Counted from the first letter of the stretch, positions 1 through 13,651 are shown. The stretch: DNA of 64,000 nucleotides from Lophium mytilinum (GCA_010093605.1 MU004182.1:2031195-2095194); one strand, 5' to 3'. Translations and numbers: made by a program. Notes: generated by a model from the letters alone, not told the origin.

Positions 1-378
1 CGCCTGGGCAACTACCTTGACTCTGGAGTTCTTGTGACCCCGCATCTTTTGCAAAGTCATCGTCGCCGTGGCTGTGGGGTATGCGACAGCCTCGCCGTAT
101 CATTGAATGTATGGTCGATCTTGAAGGGCTAGCCCTAGACTGCCCCTTGGCATCACAGACGACGTTTACCGTGCTGCTGAAAGTTGCCGCTTGCCCTGTC
201 ACCCTTCATCTACAACTCTCATCTTGTCCAACATCCTTGACCCTTGACTTCCGCCGGTGCCAGATTCAAGCCCTTTTCTGTTTCTCAGCCGTACGTGACA
301 CGCGCGCGCTTGTGGCCTCCGGCGCATGATCTTACTGTGCCTTGAACTGCGGGGCCAACAACGCCGGAACTCGACATC
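1..378. other. Upstream region of the zinc-cluster regulator
   Basis: No supportable gene. The short open frames here have no recognisable motif and no matching splice structure. The stretch probably carries the promoter and 5' leader of the regulator that starts at 379. The far end may belong to a gene outside the window. Confidence 0.4.
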
Positions 379-3211
379 ATGGCCCTTCCAACTCATGAGA
401 TCAGTCATGAGTCCTTGGCTAAGCTGGATGCGTTGCCCGAAAGAGCGCTTCTGGCGTGCGAGTCTTGTCGGAGGTTTGAGTCTACACTATAATATACTGT
501 GACGGGAGTTTCCGCTAACGTGCCAGTGACAGGAGAAAGGCGAAATGGTTGGAAGACTTTCGCATGATGTTTCGTTCTCTTGCTGACGTCTCTCGATATA
601 GCGACCGAACTCTTCCCAGCTGCCTGTTGTGTGGTAAATCGTCTCAGCCCTGCGTGTATCCACCCAAGAAGTTGAAACCGGGGCCCAAAGTTGGTCAGAT
701 TACTCTCCCTTCCTGCCATATCGACGCGTCTAATAGCGTACAGGCATGTCCCAGAGAGGCCGCAAACGGGCTCGTTTTAATGGTTCACGGGGTAAGGAAG
801 ATGAAAGACATGCAACCAATACCTAGAGCGTTCTGACCGCCTAGTATCGCACACAGACACCCATGAAAATCAAGCCAGAAGAGTCGAGAGCCCAAACTCA
901 CGTCGTAATGATGCGCCTAGTTCTCCATCCAGGAGCCCAAACGAAACCAGTGCTCAATGCGATAGTCCACTGCCGCCTTCCCCCCAGGCTACAGAAGAAG
1001 ACACACCCAATGCGTCTGATTCTTCGGACACTGCCGCAATTAATTTCGTTCGTGCGATCAGTCTCTCCTCTATCATTCATCCGACCCACGAAAGTTGCTT
1101 GACCCCTCCACCTAGCATTTCAGATGGATCACCGTCGTCCGGATTCTTCATTAACCTCGCCGGAACGCAAGATCTGATCATGCAAGCCTGCCAAGCTCTA
1201 AATTTATCAGTCCGTACTCTTCAATCACTGTAAGTGCTTCTAGATTTGCGGACTAGCAAACACCTAAATAGTTGATAGGATCGATGCATATTTTGAGAAC
1301 ATGACATCATTTTCACTTTTCCATCAGCCCTCATTTGGAACCAAGATCCAGGACATCAAGAACTTGTTGCACCTCAAGGCATTATTCGCGTCCATGTTCT
1401 CCTTCTCAGCTCGATTTGCGGCAGACTGCTATCAAAGCACATACGCGCAAGAATGCCAGGAAAACTTGTCGCACGAGCGGTTCCATGCCATTGCCCTTCA
1501 ATGCATTAGGGAAGCCCGGGATGATTGTGCTGATGAAATTCCTCCACTCTGCCTCCTGCAGGCAATGGCTCTGAGCACCTTCTACCAGCTGACAAACGGA
1601 GTTCGAGGAAGAGCTTGGCGTTCATTGGGCTCTTGCGTGCGTGTTGCTTACGAACTGCGGCTCCACTTGATTGACTATGAAGGTCGGGTGCCCTCCTTCA
1701 AGGCGGGCGTTGATCTTGCACGATGGTCCGCCAATGAAGAAAGACGACGCTGCTGGTGGGCCATCTGGGAAATGGATGTGTTCGCCAGCACTATCAGAAG
1801 ATGTCCCACCGCCATTGATTGGAGCATCAATGATACATATTTGCCTATTACCGATGAGCACTGGTACAACAGCCGGTACCACACCAGCTGCTTTCTGGAG
1901 AAGAAACCAATGGACCGCTGGAAACGACTACAGAAATGTGACAATGAGAGCGCATCTGCCTGGCTCATTGTGCTCAACTCCATCATGAGAGATGCACAAG
2001 TTTTATCTCGGGGAAACATGCAAGGGATTCTTCCAGATTCAGACCCAAACAACAACGTCGCCCAACTGACCCACTACTTCCGCAACAACTTTCGAAAGAA
2101 GCGGTCGGAAGAAGACTCAACCAAGCTCACGCTGCTCATTCACGCCCTTCGGTGCACCACATCCGTTCTTCCCGACTCCCTCGCCTACAACGGCGAAAGC
2201 CTTAGCTTTTCCGCAAGTCCATTCGCTCCCCCAACCGAGCAATCCGATCACGACACCAAGGTTCTTCACAGCGCTAAGTACGGCATCTACCTGATGACCC
2301 AACTTGCGCGTTTCATGATCTACCACCATTATGCCTTTGGCGAAATCTCATCAGGTGCGATATTCGCCGACAAACCAAGCAGCCCCGCGTTTGGCTGGAC
2401 AGCAGCAGAACAGCAACATCCGACCAATTGCGAAGGCCTCCGGAACTGTCTCGAGGCCGCCGACAACATCTCCGCTGTCACGCACCGCTGTGCTGACAAT
2501 CATGTGAGATTTGTCAACCCGTTCCTAGCAAGTACAGTGTGGCTAGCGACCTCGCTGCAGATATTGAAGAAAGTGGTTGCGCCGGAGAAACATACTGAGC
2601 TAAATGCGTCTAAGAGTGAAGTTCTGAAGCTGAGTTGTCTTCAGTACGTCCAGTTCTGGGGAACGCCGTTGGCGTTGCTTGAGAATCTAGATACGCTAGA
2701 GGAGAGGCTGATTATGAGGAAGAACGTATCTAGTCATAGGGAGAAGAGCCAAGAGGAAAAGAAAGGGCAAGCATTCAGGCCGGTGTCGAAGCGGATGTCT
2801 GACTCCCAGCGCGCGGAACCACGGAGAACGAGTGTAGACTGGAGGACGAAGGCTTCACATCAAGGGTCCACGGGGGGTCTTGATATCGACGGAATGCCAT
2901 TATTGCAAACACCGCATAGCGCCGATTCAGAATTCAACATGGAATCTCTCGACTTGATCGGTAGACCATCTGACACTAGAAGGGCACCGTCGCATACTCC
3001 TATTGACCAGAGACATGATCACGTGGCGCCCAATGGTGTTATGAGCCATGATTTGGGTCCGCACGACCACCAAAACATTGATCACATGGGCTATCTAGAT
3101 CCCGACCAGTTCATGGCTCTCGACTTACAGATGGGCGCCTCTCATGACCTTGGGGACCGGTTTGCTTGGTTCTTAGCATCGGATATGATGGCTGATTCAT
3201 TGACGCGATAA
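379..3211 (+). CDS. Zn2Cys6 fungal transcription factor, about 851 aa
   Basis: Nuclear DNA-binding regulator. I place introns at 474-532, 548-601, 694-743, 792-856 and 1230-1278, giving 852 codons including the stop. The first ATG (379) leads into a complete zinc cluster with cysteines at residues 27, 30, 37, 44, 47 and 54 (CX2CX6CX6CX2CX6C), followed by the basic PPKKLKPGPK linker. The first two introns cut through the zinc cluster, so an unspliced reading loses it. A Ser/Pro-rich linker follows, then the fungal-specific transcription factor middle domain (AWRSLGSCVRVAYEL; EERRRCWWAIWEMD). The C-terminus is rich in His, Asp and Met. It ends 110 bp from the convergent monooxygenase gene and lies beside catabolic enzymes, so it is the natural candidate for their pathway-specific activator. 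That role is inferred from position; the family assignment is firm. Confidence 0.88.
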
Positions 3212-3321
3212 CGAATCCGGCCGCCAGCATGGTGCATCTGCAAAGTCAAAGCGTTCAATGCTTTATGGATATAGGAACTCTATGATTTGAAGATAGAAAG
3301 AGGGGATATATGCAAGTCTAT

Positions 3322-5375
<2,054 letters not shown>

Positions 5376-6506
5376 GGCGGAAAATACTTCGTGTTTCAGG
5401 TATTCTACTTCGAAAAGGAAAGCGAAAGAGAGAAATTGAAGTTGGTTGACTTAATAACCTTAAGAGTTAGTCGCACAGGGGGTTCTGCAAAAGGGCCGAA
5501 AAGGTCGAATACAGAAAGATAGCACCACAGACACTGCTCCCCCGATATCTCACGCGTCACGGCCAGACACAAACAACTCCTGTGGCACCATCAGTGACCT
5601 TCAATCTCGAGTCAAGCAGCCCGGAAAGCAGTATCCTTGGTTGGGCTCGCGCCACCATCGCGAACTAGCGGAGCTCCCCCCTCTCGAGCTACCTAGGGAT
5701 GCTGTGGAGGCGTCTTTTTCCAACAATAGTCCATCCGAGGAGCTACCCCGCCAAAGCTGCGGAAACTCTCCGCCGCTATAACACGCAGCATCGTGCTATA
5801 TCGGGAAAAAGCCAACTCGACGACCTCTGCCTTGTGAGCACCCCTTCAGCCGCAGCATTAGCACAACTACCTTGGTGTATGTAACGCAAACGCCACCCGC
5901 GGTCTATCAGTACAGTGGCGAGTATCAAACATTACCGAACCAACCGCCCATGCAAGCGGCCCCCCCCCCCCACGTGCGCCCCGGCTTCTACCCCAGATTT
6001 CCTCCAATTCACCCGAAGTTTCGCGAACCCCCCGCGCTCGAATTCCTCCGCTCGCTTCGGCACATCTTCCGTGCATGACAGATCGCCAAGCGCGGACTGC
6101 CGGCATGCCCATCACCATTCACGTGGTGCCGTTTTCCGGGGCGTCTAGGCGTATCCCCTTACAACCCCGACCACTCGGGTCCCGAGCATGTGGTGCGACG
6201 TACTTCCTCGTAAGCGGGCGGCGGGGGGGAAGTCGAGGCTGACCTCTGCTCTTCAATCAACCTCAAACCCAAAGCTGTTTGCCCTTTTTATATCTCCTAA
6301 GCAGAAACATTGCTGTCGTCAGCAATTAACCCACCTAGTGGCAACCACATCGCGTATTTAACTCCGGATTCTTGTTATAACTTAGTTTGCTATTTCGATT
6401 ACCTAGGAAGCGCTTGTTTGCTTCCGAGCGAAGAGGGCTTGTTTGTTTATTCTATAAGAGGCGTTTGTTCCCTACGCGAATCGTAACCCGGTTTTTCGAG
6501 GAAATT
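5376..6506. promoter_or_regulatory. Divergent promoter between monooxygenase and ring-cleavage dioxygenase
   Basis: This 1.13-kb non-coding stretch holds the promoters of two divergent catabolic genes. At 5760-5772 it contains CGGAAACTCTCCG, a CGG-N7-CCG inverted repeat of the kind bound by Zn2Cys6 dimers. It is the only such site I singled out here. A pyrimidine-rich leader lies just upstream of the dioxygenase ATG. An in-frame ATG at 6387 exists but would add about 40 residues unlike the family. Confidence 0.45.
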
Positions 6507-7774
6507 ATGGCAGCCGACGCCCCCCCAGCTGCTGCACCGGCGGCGAAGATCAAGATCCTCCGCCTCGCGCACGTCTACTACAAGCACAAGAATATCGCGG
6601 CGGCGGAGCAGTTCCTCAAGGACTTTGGCTTCCTGGAAACGGAGCGCGTGGGCAAGAAGATCTTCTACCGCGGGTACGGGACGGATCCGTTTGTGTACTG
6701 CGCGGAGGAGGGCGAGGAGGATGAGTTTGGTGGTACGGGGTGTGTGGTTGAGTCGCTGGCGGACCTCGAGCTGGCGACCAAGATTATTGAGACGGCGAGC
6801 CCGATCTATGACTTGAAGACGCCGGGGGGAGGGAAGTGCGTTACGATTAAAGATCCGGTGGATGGGTGGCCGATGCATTTGGTGTACGGGCAGACGCCTG
6901 TGGAGCCGAGCGCGGAGTATGGCTATCTGGACTTCAACTTTGTAGGTTCTCGCCCAGCTTGAGATGGTGGTTTGGGAGAGGAAGCTGCTGACTTGGATGC
7001 AGCCAGATGTGAAGCCGCGCAAGAACAAGTTCCAACGATTCGAGAAAGGTGAGCTTCACGCGTCCCAGATCATTCCACCTTTCACCCTACTAACTCCCAC
7101 CACCCCCAGGTCCCGCAATCGTGCACAAAATCGGCCACTTCGGAATGTGCGTCACCAACTTCGCGAAAACGTACGAGTTCTACACCACAAAGTTCAACTT
7201 TGTAGCAAGCGATGTGCGTTCCATTCCCCATCCCTCCAACCACCTGAGTCCCGATCTAACACCATCGCTAGCTCCAACACGAAGGCGACGGCGTGAACGT
7301 CCTCGCTTTCATGCACCTCGACCTCGGCGAGGACTTCACAGACCACCACTCCTTCTTCATTTTCCAGGGCCCCAAGAGCCACGTGCACCACTCGTCGTAC
7401 GAGGTCCATGACTTCGACACCGAGGTGCTGGGGCATGACTGGCTGCGAAACAAAGGGTATAAGAACTGTTGGGGGGTTGGGAGGCATATTCTGGGGAGTC
7501 AGATATTCGATTATTGGTATGTTTTGACTGCGTAAGAATAGTGGAGATGGACACGCGAGCGCTGACGGTTTGGCAGGTTCGATACGTCTGGGTTCATTCT
7601 GGAGCACTATGTCGATGGCGATCAGGTTAATTGCCATCATGAGACGAAGGTTTCGCAGGCTGGGCCGGATGGGCTGCATGTTTGGGGTGAGTGATGATTA
7701 TGGTGTTTGTGTGAGGGGATGGATGCTAATGAGATGACATAGGCCCTGATCTCCCTTCCGGGTTTTTGAAGTAG
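6507..7774 (+). CDS. VOC-family extradiol-type dioxygenase, 323 aa
   Basis: Two-domain vicinal-oxygen-chelate enzyme resembling catechol 2,3-dioxygenases and other type I extradiol dioxygenases, which open a catecholic ring with Fe(II) and O2. Six exons with introns at 6942-7002, 7049-7109, 7214-7271, 7517-7576 and 7687-7742; exons sum to 324 codons. The C-terminal domain carries the likely 2-His-1-Glu metal triad: His in KIGHFGMCV, His in VHHSSYEVHDFD and Glu in FILEHYVDGD. The N-terminal domain (LRLAHVYYKHKN) lacks a full triad, as is usual. I chose the ATG at 6507 over the in-frame 6387 because family similarity begins soon after it. Divergent from a phenol-hydroxylase-type gene and followed by an FAH-family gene. 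Substrate not known; other VOC activities cannot be excluded. Confidence 0.85.
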
Positions 7775-8035
7775 ATGTCGCTAAGTTGCTTGTTCTGAAG
7801 GGGTGGGTTTCATAGAGAGAATGGTGTCCGTTGGTAGGTACATAGACTGTATGCAAGACCTGTCAAACACATGTTATCAGTAGTCCACGTGATCTCAATC
7901 TTTACTTTCTGAGAACGTGCGAACTCTTCACTCACATATTCACACACTTCAGAGACACTAGACACAAGAACCCTCAATCTCTACTGTGCGTGCAACTTTC
8001 AATTCTATACTATATAATCTACTCCATCCACACAC

Positions 8036-9049
8036 TCACTCATAATACACCTCATTCACGAGCGTTCCAATCCCCTCAATCCACACCCGCATATCATCCT
8101 GCTTCTTCAGCCACAGCTTCGGCGTCCGCATCGCCCCAATCCCCGGCGGCGTGCCTAGCATGATCACCGTGCCGCGCTCCAGCGTCGTGCCCTGCGACAG
8201 GAACGCGATCGTGTGCGCGATGGAGAAGATCGCCTGCTTGGTGTTGGAGTCCTGCACTACGTCGCCGTTGAGGATGGCCTTAATGCCTAGATTGCCCGGG
8301 TCGATTTCCGAGGGCGCGACGAGCACGGGGCCGATGGGGGCGGAGAGGTCGAGGCCTGGGGGGTGTTAGCGGGGGGTGTTTGGTGGGGGCGGGAAAAGGG
8401 GGGGGAAGGGGAGGGGGAGGGGGAGGGGGGGCGCTTAGACTCAGAAACCAACGTACCTTTCGAGAAACTCCACTGGCTATTGCGGAACTGCTCTGTGCGC
8501 GCGCTGACGTCGTTGCCGGCTGTGTAGCCCAGGACGTAGTCAAGAGCCTTGTCCTCAGGGATGTCGCGGCCGTCTTTCGAGATGACGAGGGTGAGCTCAG
8601 CTTCGTAGTCGGTCGTCTCGTCCTGCACGAACTTGGGGATCGAGATCTTCTGCGGGAAGGGGCCGCTGAGCGCGGTCCGCGGCTTGATGAAGAGCACGGG
8701 GTGGGTTGGAATGGGCATGCCGGCTTCCTTTGCGTGGTCGTGGTAGTTCAGGCCGAGGCAGCGGATGAGGGGGACTTCGGACTTCTCGATTGGGGAGAGG
8801 AGCTGGGGATGGTGTTAGTTGAATCTCGTCAATTGAGTGGTTCGGAAAACGTACCTGGGAAACTGTCAAGACTTTGTCGGTGACGACGCCATCGAAGATT
8901 GAGCCCGTGACCAATTTGGCTTTGACTTCTTTCTTTTCGACGGTTGCGAGACCTATGTCTGTGGTCTTCGCGGTATCGACCTGGCCGAGATGGACGAGGC
9001 CATCTTCCACGGCGATGAAACGGATCAGGTGGGTCCAATTGGGGCTCAT
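8036..9049 (-). CDS. Fumarylacetoacetate hydrolase (FAH) family protein, 286 aa
   Basis: FAH-superfamily enzyme (FAA_hydrolase fold). Members hydrolyse, hydrate, decarboxylate or isomerise ring-cleavage products using a divalent metal. Three exons with introns at 8803-8854 and 8356-8456; sum 287 codons. The core begins with LIRCLGLNYHDHAKEAG and FIKPRTALSGP. The metal-binding acidic segment is YEAELTLVISKDGRDI, followed by GYTAGNDVSARTEQ. The C-terminus has the GTPPGIGAMR loop. Length fits single-domain FAHD or HpcE-type proteins. The start at 9049 is chosen over an ATG nine codons upstream. Intron 2 is unusually long and almost pure C/T on the coding strand. Next to the dioxygenase, it is a plausible second step after ring opening. 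The exact reaction is unassigned. Confidence 0.87.
8397..8431 (+). repeat. G-run tract inside intron 2 of the FAH gene
   Basis: Nearly uninterrupted runs of three to seven G separated by single A or AA on the plus strand. The FAH gene reads on the other strand, so the nascent RNA is C-rich and the template strand is G-rich. Four or more G-runs in 35 bp meet the usual pattern for a G-quadruplex. Confidence 0.75.
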
Positions 9050-10301
9050 TTTCCTGAAGGTCGAGAGGTATCTCATGGAATGGACAAAGTGAAGAGTAGG
9101 GCGAGGTTTGAATCTTCAAAGGTTTTTGGGAATTCGGGAGATGTAGGTATGAGCTAGCTAGGTCTACCACGTGCGTAGTGCGGCAGTGGAAGGATGGATA
9201 GTAGAAGGACGGACTAATTATGAGCAAGAGTGGATTCTAGGAAACGGCAAAGGTCGGTAAAGCTGGCAATTCTAAGCTTTAGTAATGGGGAACGTGATAA
9301 GTCTTACACCATAGAGCTGAAAGCTAGGTTCTAGCTTCAATTGGGAGTGTATAAAGTTTGAAGCTGGTCCAAGTCGTTGCATGTCGTGCTGTTTGGCGGG
9401 GTCGTTATGGCGGAGCTACTCGGGGATGAGATATCCCGTCGGGCCCTGATCAACCAGACTCCCGATGCGGGGACATCATCCAGGCACTCAATAGACCCTG
9501 TTACCACCACCGAAGCAAGTCAGCAAGCTCGTACAGTTTGATCGGGTTTGTATCGCTTTTTTGGATTCCTAACTGTTCATGATTCCTTGCCCCACCAACA
9601 AGGATCTGCAGCATCCTCAGCATATATTCCCCCGCGTTGCCCCTCCATATCCTACGCCTTCAAGAGTTACAATTTTTGGAAGGAATCTAGAGTCTTCAGA
9701 ATTTCTAGACTGAAACTCGTCAGCGTAGATTAATGCACTAGACACAGACATATTTGTATAGTCTTTGTGAGACGCGCACCTGATCTCACTGCACGCATCA
9801 AAACGACCTCATAGGTTTGGAATCACCAATGGCTAAGGGCGAACGATATCCCGCACTCAAAGTAGACCAGAAAGGGAGTACAAATAGTTGAGCAGAAATA
9901 AGGTTGACCTTGAGGGTATCGGCTTCTGGCTAGGAGGTAGCACCATATAAGAGAATACGAATCGGACGCCGAATACCCTAACTGCCATCCGTGCAGCCAT
10001 CTACAGATTGATTTGCTGCAACTTTAGCTCCCAATAGCTGGGTTATTGAATAATGAGACACCGAACCTACCCCATCGAGATCAGTACAAGTCCATCATAC
10101 CCAACACAGCTTCATCATTGTCTGTAGCACAAAGTTACGGTTGTTTTCAGGATCCGTCCATTTCAGGCGAGCATGACGACCGTCGTTTGGTATATTTTCT
10201 TGTAAGGGGCTGATAGAAAGCTCGCCGTGCCTTCGATGCGGATAGAGAAGTCGTCATTCTCACCACCCCTGGCCCTCCGTGCAGCATTGAGCGTTCCTAC
10301 T
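9050..10301. other. Intergenic region
   Basis: Promoter side of the FAH gene and the 3' flank of the BTB gene. No gene, tRNA or terminal repeat was recognised in it. Confidence 0.4.
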
Positions 10302-12508
10302 CTACAAATCTGCCAATTTTTTGGTAACGTCGTTGACATCAGTGTAAACCGGTGCCGTCACCTCCCAAGGCTTGTATCGTGGGCGAGCCAGGGAGTCATT
10401 GGTAGGCAGAGTTTGACGCGACTGAGTGATGTTGATGTTGGTATGTTGATTGACGGTGACTTGTTGACCGACGTTCTGTTCGTCGCCAACCTTCTGTTGA
10501 TGGCCAACCTTCTGTTGATGGCCAACATTGGGCTGGCGGCCGCGACCGCGACCAGGAGCAGCGAAGTTCCTGCTGTCACGACCCCCACCGCTACGGCCAG
10601 CGATCAAATCCTCGGAAGGGACTGGTCCTTTGGGCTGGCGGATGGGCTGCTCTCTAGTAGGAATCCTGCTGGACGCATTACTGCCGTTACCCAGAAATAC
10701 CGTGTGCTGCAATGACGAAGAATTCTCAGAGCTGTCAGATATCCATTTGCTCAAAGCCATGCCCGCGGATTGACTCGGTCTAGGGCGCTTCAGTATTCTA
10801 GGCTGGTGGAAACGAGGCGATGGCGAAGGCGAATGTACCTTGTCAAGATCCACGTGGTTTGCTACCCACCGGATACGTGACTGCTGGGAGCCTTGTGGGG
10901 TAGGTGTGTCAATCGAATGCCTAGACTTGCCGTCCGCCTGGTCATCAGTCTCTGCGTCCGACAATGATCGAGGGCAGTTGGTTGGCTGGGGTGCCTCGGA
11001 GGGAGTCTTCTGCAGTTGTTGAGTTGGCGAGCGCGACACGATCGGATCGAGTTGATTGGAGTCATGGGAATGTTTGGGAACACCTTGGTCCGGTGTCGTT
11101 GGATCCGTGAATCGAGGTTTGGTAACTTGAAAAACAGGGGTCGCAACGCTTGACGGAGTCGGATTAGGATTGTCCAAGTTGGTCCTGGAGACATGTCTTG
11201 GCCAAATCCTATCGACCTCCCGGCTTAGTGGGGACCGTCCACGTGGTGGGCTTGAAACAGGGCTGTCCACACTGGCTCCGGTGACTTCCGAGTTCGAAAT
11301 GCCGACCTCTTCGCTCACTGGTGACGATAGAGGGAATTCGGGGCGCGGTGAGTAGGTTGGGCAGGACGGATAATATCCTAATGGAGGACTAGGAGAATAG
11401 ATAATGCTTACGCCATCTGAAAGATCCGCTTCGGAATTAGGGGGAGCGGGAACATCGACCTCGGCCAGCATCTGCTTTTTACCCAGAGCTAAATTTATCG
11501 GAGTGGCATCAGGAGCAACCTCTTTGCGAACTGGTGGCGTTGAACCTGACCAAGTAGGAACTCTCTCTGCAATTGGAGAGAGTGTCCCTGGGTACGGGAC
11601 CAGTGTTGGAAGCTCGCGTCCCCTGGAATCATACAGAGGAATCTTGACGTTTGGAGTAAGAGGTTCCTGGGAAGCCTCTTGTAGAGAATTCTTCCTACGC
11701 TTCTTCTCGTCTGAACGCTCTGTTGCGAATCTATGAGGGAGATTCTTGCCTAAAAGGTCCGCCGACGGGCCATTGTCCAGACTGAAGTCGACAAGGAGAG
11801 CTCGAAGCTGCGATCCTGGCAGAGTGTGCTGGTAGACGTACTGGACAAGCTCGACGTCGAAGAAGTCTACCTTATTCTGTTTGAACAGACCGGTCTTTTT
11901 GATCATAGCAGTCCGAAGAGCTAGTTCGAAGGACGTATCGTAAAGGCGATCAGCCAGCATGTAGGCTTTTGCCAACGTCATCCAGCTCTGTTGGAAAGCA
12001 AGCTGCTCTTCGCTGAAGAAGCTGTTCAGCGCCGCATTCAGGTAAAATTCGAAGGCCTCGGAATCGAACTCAGGGAGGTGGATCACTAGGCTAGCTGGAG
12101 AGTCAGTTAGACAGATGTGGACCGTCTTAGAGCGCTCGCGTAGCCGCTGTGCGGGGATTGAGTAGAGTTCTTCCTTGGGGCCGACAAAGAACAGAACCTC
12201 TTTGGTTGATACAATGCTACTGAATGGCTTATTAGTCCTGATGCTCGACCTTAAGCTAAACGAGTGAATGTATCATACCTGCAATCATGGTCTTCGGTAA
12301 CAACACCGGTGTCCAGCTCGGGTCTCACAACAGTGGCCTCAACAGCCTCGTCGTGGTGGACGATCGCCCATCCGGTGGAGGAGGTGACTGACGCAAGATC
12401 CCATTCTGAATCAAGAGAGACTGTGTCAAACCCAACCTCCGTATCAGTCTGCGACTGTTCCAAAGACCCCATGCTAGAGACCACGAATACTGTGGGCGTA
12501 GTGGGCAC
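10302..12508 (-). CDS. BTB/POZ domain protein with long disordered tail, 715 aa
   Basis: One intron (12220-12278) joins a short acidic N-terminal exon to the main exon; sum 716 codons. The BTB fold spans roughly residues 75-190 (STKEVLFFVGPKEELYSIPA, then VIHLPEFDSEAFEFYLNAAL), with the helical part ending near LVDFSLDNGPSADLL. Residues from about 200 onward are Pro/Ser-rich and disordered, with an RGRGR patch and Gln-rich hexapeptide repeats near the C-terminus. BTB domains mediate dimerisation or bind Cullin-3; fungal proteins of this layout are mostly uncharacterised. No Kelch, MATH or zinc-finger partner domain is visible, so the role is open. Confidence 0.78.
10465..10536 (-). repeat. 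18-bp tandem repeat encoding VGHQQK
   Basis: Tandem units within the BTB gene. Two are nearly identical (the coding sense gives VGHQQK twice), with diverged flanking units VGDEQN and VGQQVT. The unit is 18 bp, so copy changes keep the frame. Confidence 0.7.
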
Positions 12509-13001
12509 AAGGATCGAGGACCTAATAGAATATAGGAGTGGCTAAGAATGTTAGTGTTAGTGGTGTTGTGAGGAGCAGTGTGGTGGGCGCTTGTGCTGTT
12601 GTGTGTGATTGCAGAGCAGGAAAATTAAGGGGCGATTAAATAGGCGTTGCCGTGCGAGCGACAGTCTGAGTCGACTACGCAATTGGTGAATATAGTAAAT
12701 CCCAGAACCTGCCATAAGTAGCGACTCGGTTCAGCCCGAATTCAGCCACCTCTATCCGCCGCTCCGCCGCCAACAGTTCATCGTTATCGGAAATCGATAG
12801 CGTCTGCAATATCATAGCAGGCATAGAAGCAAGATGGAGCACTTTCGTTAGCAATGTGTAGAGGAGCTTGTTTGTAGCGAACGACGAAGATGCCCTGGCG
12901 TCTCCGACCAAGGGTTTCTCAGTATCGTTGTATTTAAGATGATTCCCCAGCTATTTCCTAGTATTTACGGAGAGTTTGGTATCCATCGATGAAGGCTTTC
13001 C
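12509..13001. other. Intergenic region between BTB and GRIM-19 genes
   Basis: Holds the BTB gene promoter and the GRIM-19 3' flank. A 78-codon minus-strand frame at 12675-12911 has no recognisable motif and is not called. Confidence 0.4.
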
Positions 13002-13476
13002 TCATTTCGTTTCGTGTTTTGGTGTAACCGCAAACGTGGGCCGGACGAATCTGCAGGAACTTGCATTAGCAATTATACGATCACAATGCCGATTGGTATC
13101 AGAACATACCGGTCGTTGTGGTACACCTTGGTCTCGCTGCCCAACAGTTCCTTCTCTCGCGCCTTGTCTGCTAGGTACCGCCGTACCTGATCCCGATCTT
13201 CTTCCGCCTGTAGCACTGGAATGAGGTGTATGCGCGCCCACATCTTCTCCCTGGCGAGTTCACTGCAGAACAAACACAATTAGCATATTCATGTGCCAAT
13301 TGACTGGGCCACACGTACTTTGACTCTCTGATGCCTTTGCCGACCTTGTAGAACCCGTAGGTCATGAGCATCCCGGTTGCGAGGAGGTAGACGGACGGTC
13401 GGAAGCCGCGGGCTGGCAAGTTGCGTTTATATTGGACTGGCTCGTAGCCGCCCACGGGCGGCATATCCTGCGGCAT
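13002..13476 (-). CDS. NADH:ubiquinone oxidoreductase subunit GRIM-19/NDUFA13 homologue, 119 aa
   Basis: Accessory subunit of mitochondrial respiratory complex I in the inner membrane. Three exons (introns 13263-13318 and 13051-13109) give 120 codons. The N-terminus MPQDMPPVGGYEPVQYKRN is strongly typical of fungal GRIM-19. A single membrane segment follows (SVYLLATGMLMTYGFYKVG). After it come REKMWARIHLIPVLQAEED and RRYLADKAREKELLG, and the third exon supplies the short tail FVRPTFAVTPKHETK. Splice phases restore the conserved NELAREKMW and DRFVRPT joins. It shares a 175-bp promoter with the divergent tRNA methyltransferase gene. Confidence 0.95.
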
Positions 13477-13651
13477 GATTGCGGTTGTTGTGGGGTTTGC
13501 ACCGGTGTCTTTGGCCCTGTCGTGAGAGAGCTTGAGGTCGGTGGTGATGGTGTCGCGGCGTATTCTATTGATAATACCGCTGATTCAGCGGTCCGTTTTC
13601 TTTCTTCTAGCCCACTCGATCACGCAAATTTCACTCACCACCATCAACAAC
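13477..13651. promoter_or_regulatory. Short bidirectional promoter with a 17-bp palindrome
   Basis: Only 175 bp separate the two divergent start codons. Near the centre, at 13576-13592, lies ACCGCTGATTCAGCGGT, a perfect inverted repeat with 8-bp arms around one base. The inner CCG..CGG spacing would suit a dimeric zinc-cluster or other dimeric factor. The assignment as an operator is inferred. Confidence 0.5.

Noticed and set aside
6387-6506. Upstream in-frame ATG for the VOC dioxygenase
   Set aside because: It would add a basic, unrelated stretch. Family similarity begins at the ATG at 6507.
12675-12911. 78-codon minus-strand open frame
   Set aside because: No motif, no splice support, and it sits between two well-defined genes. 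It may be chance.
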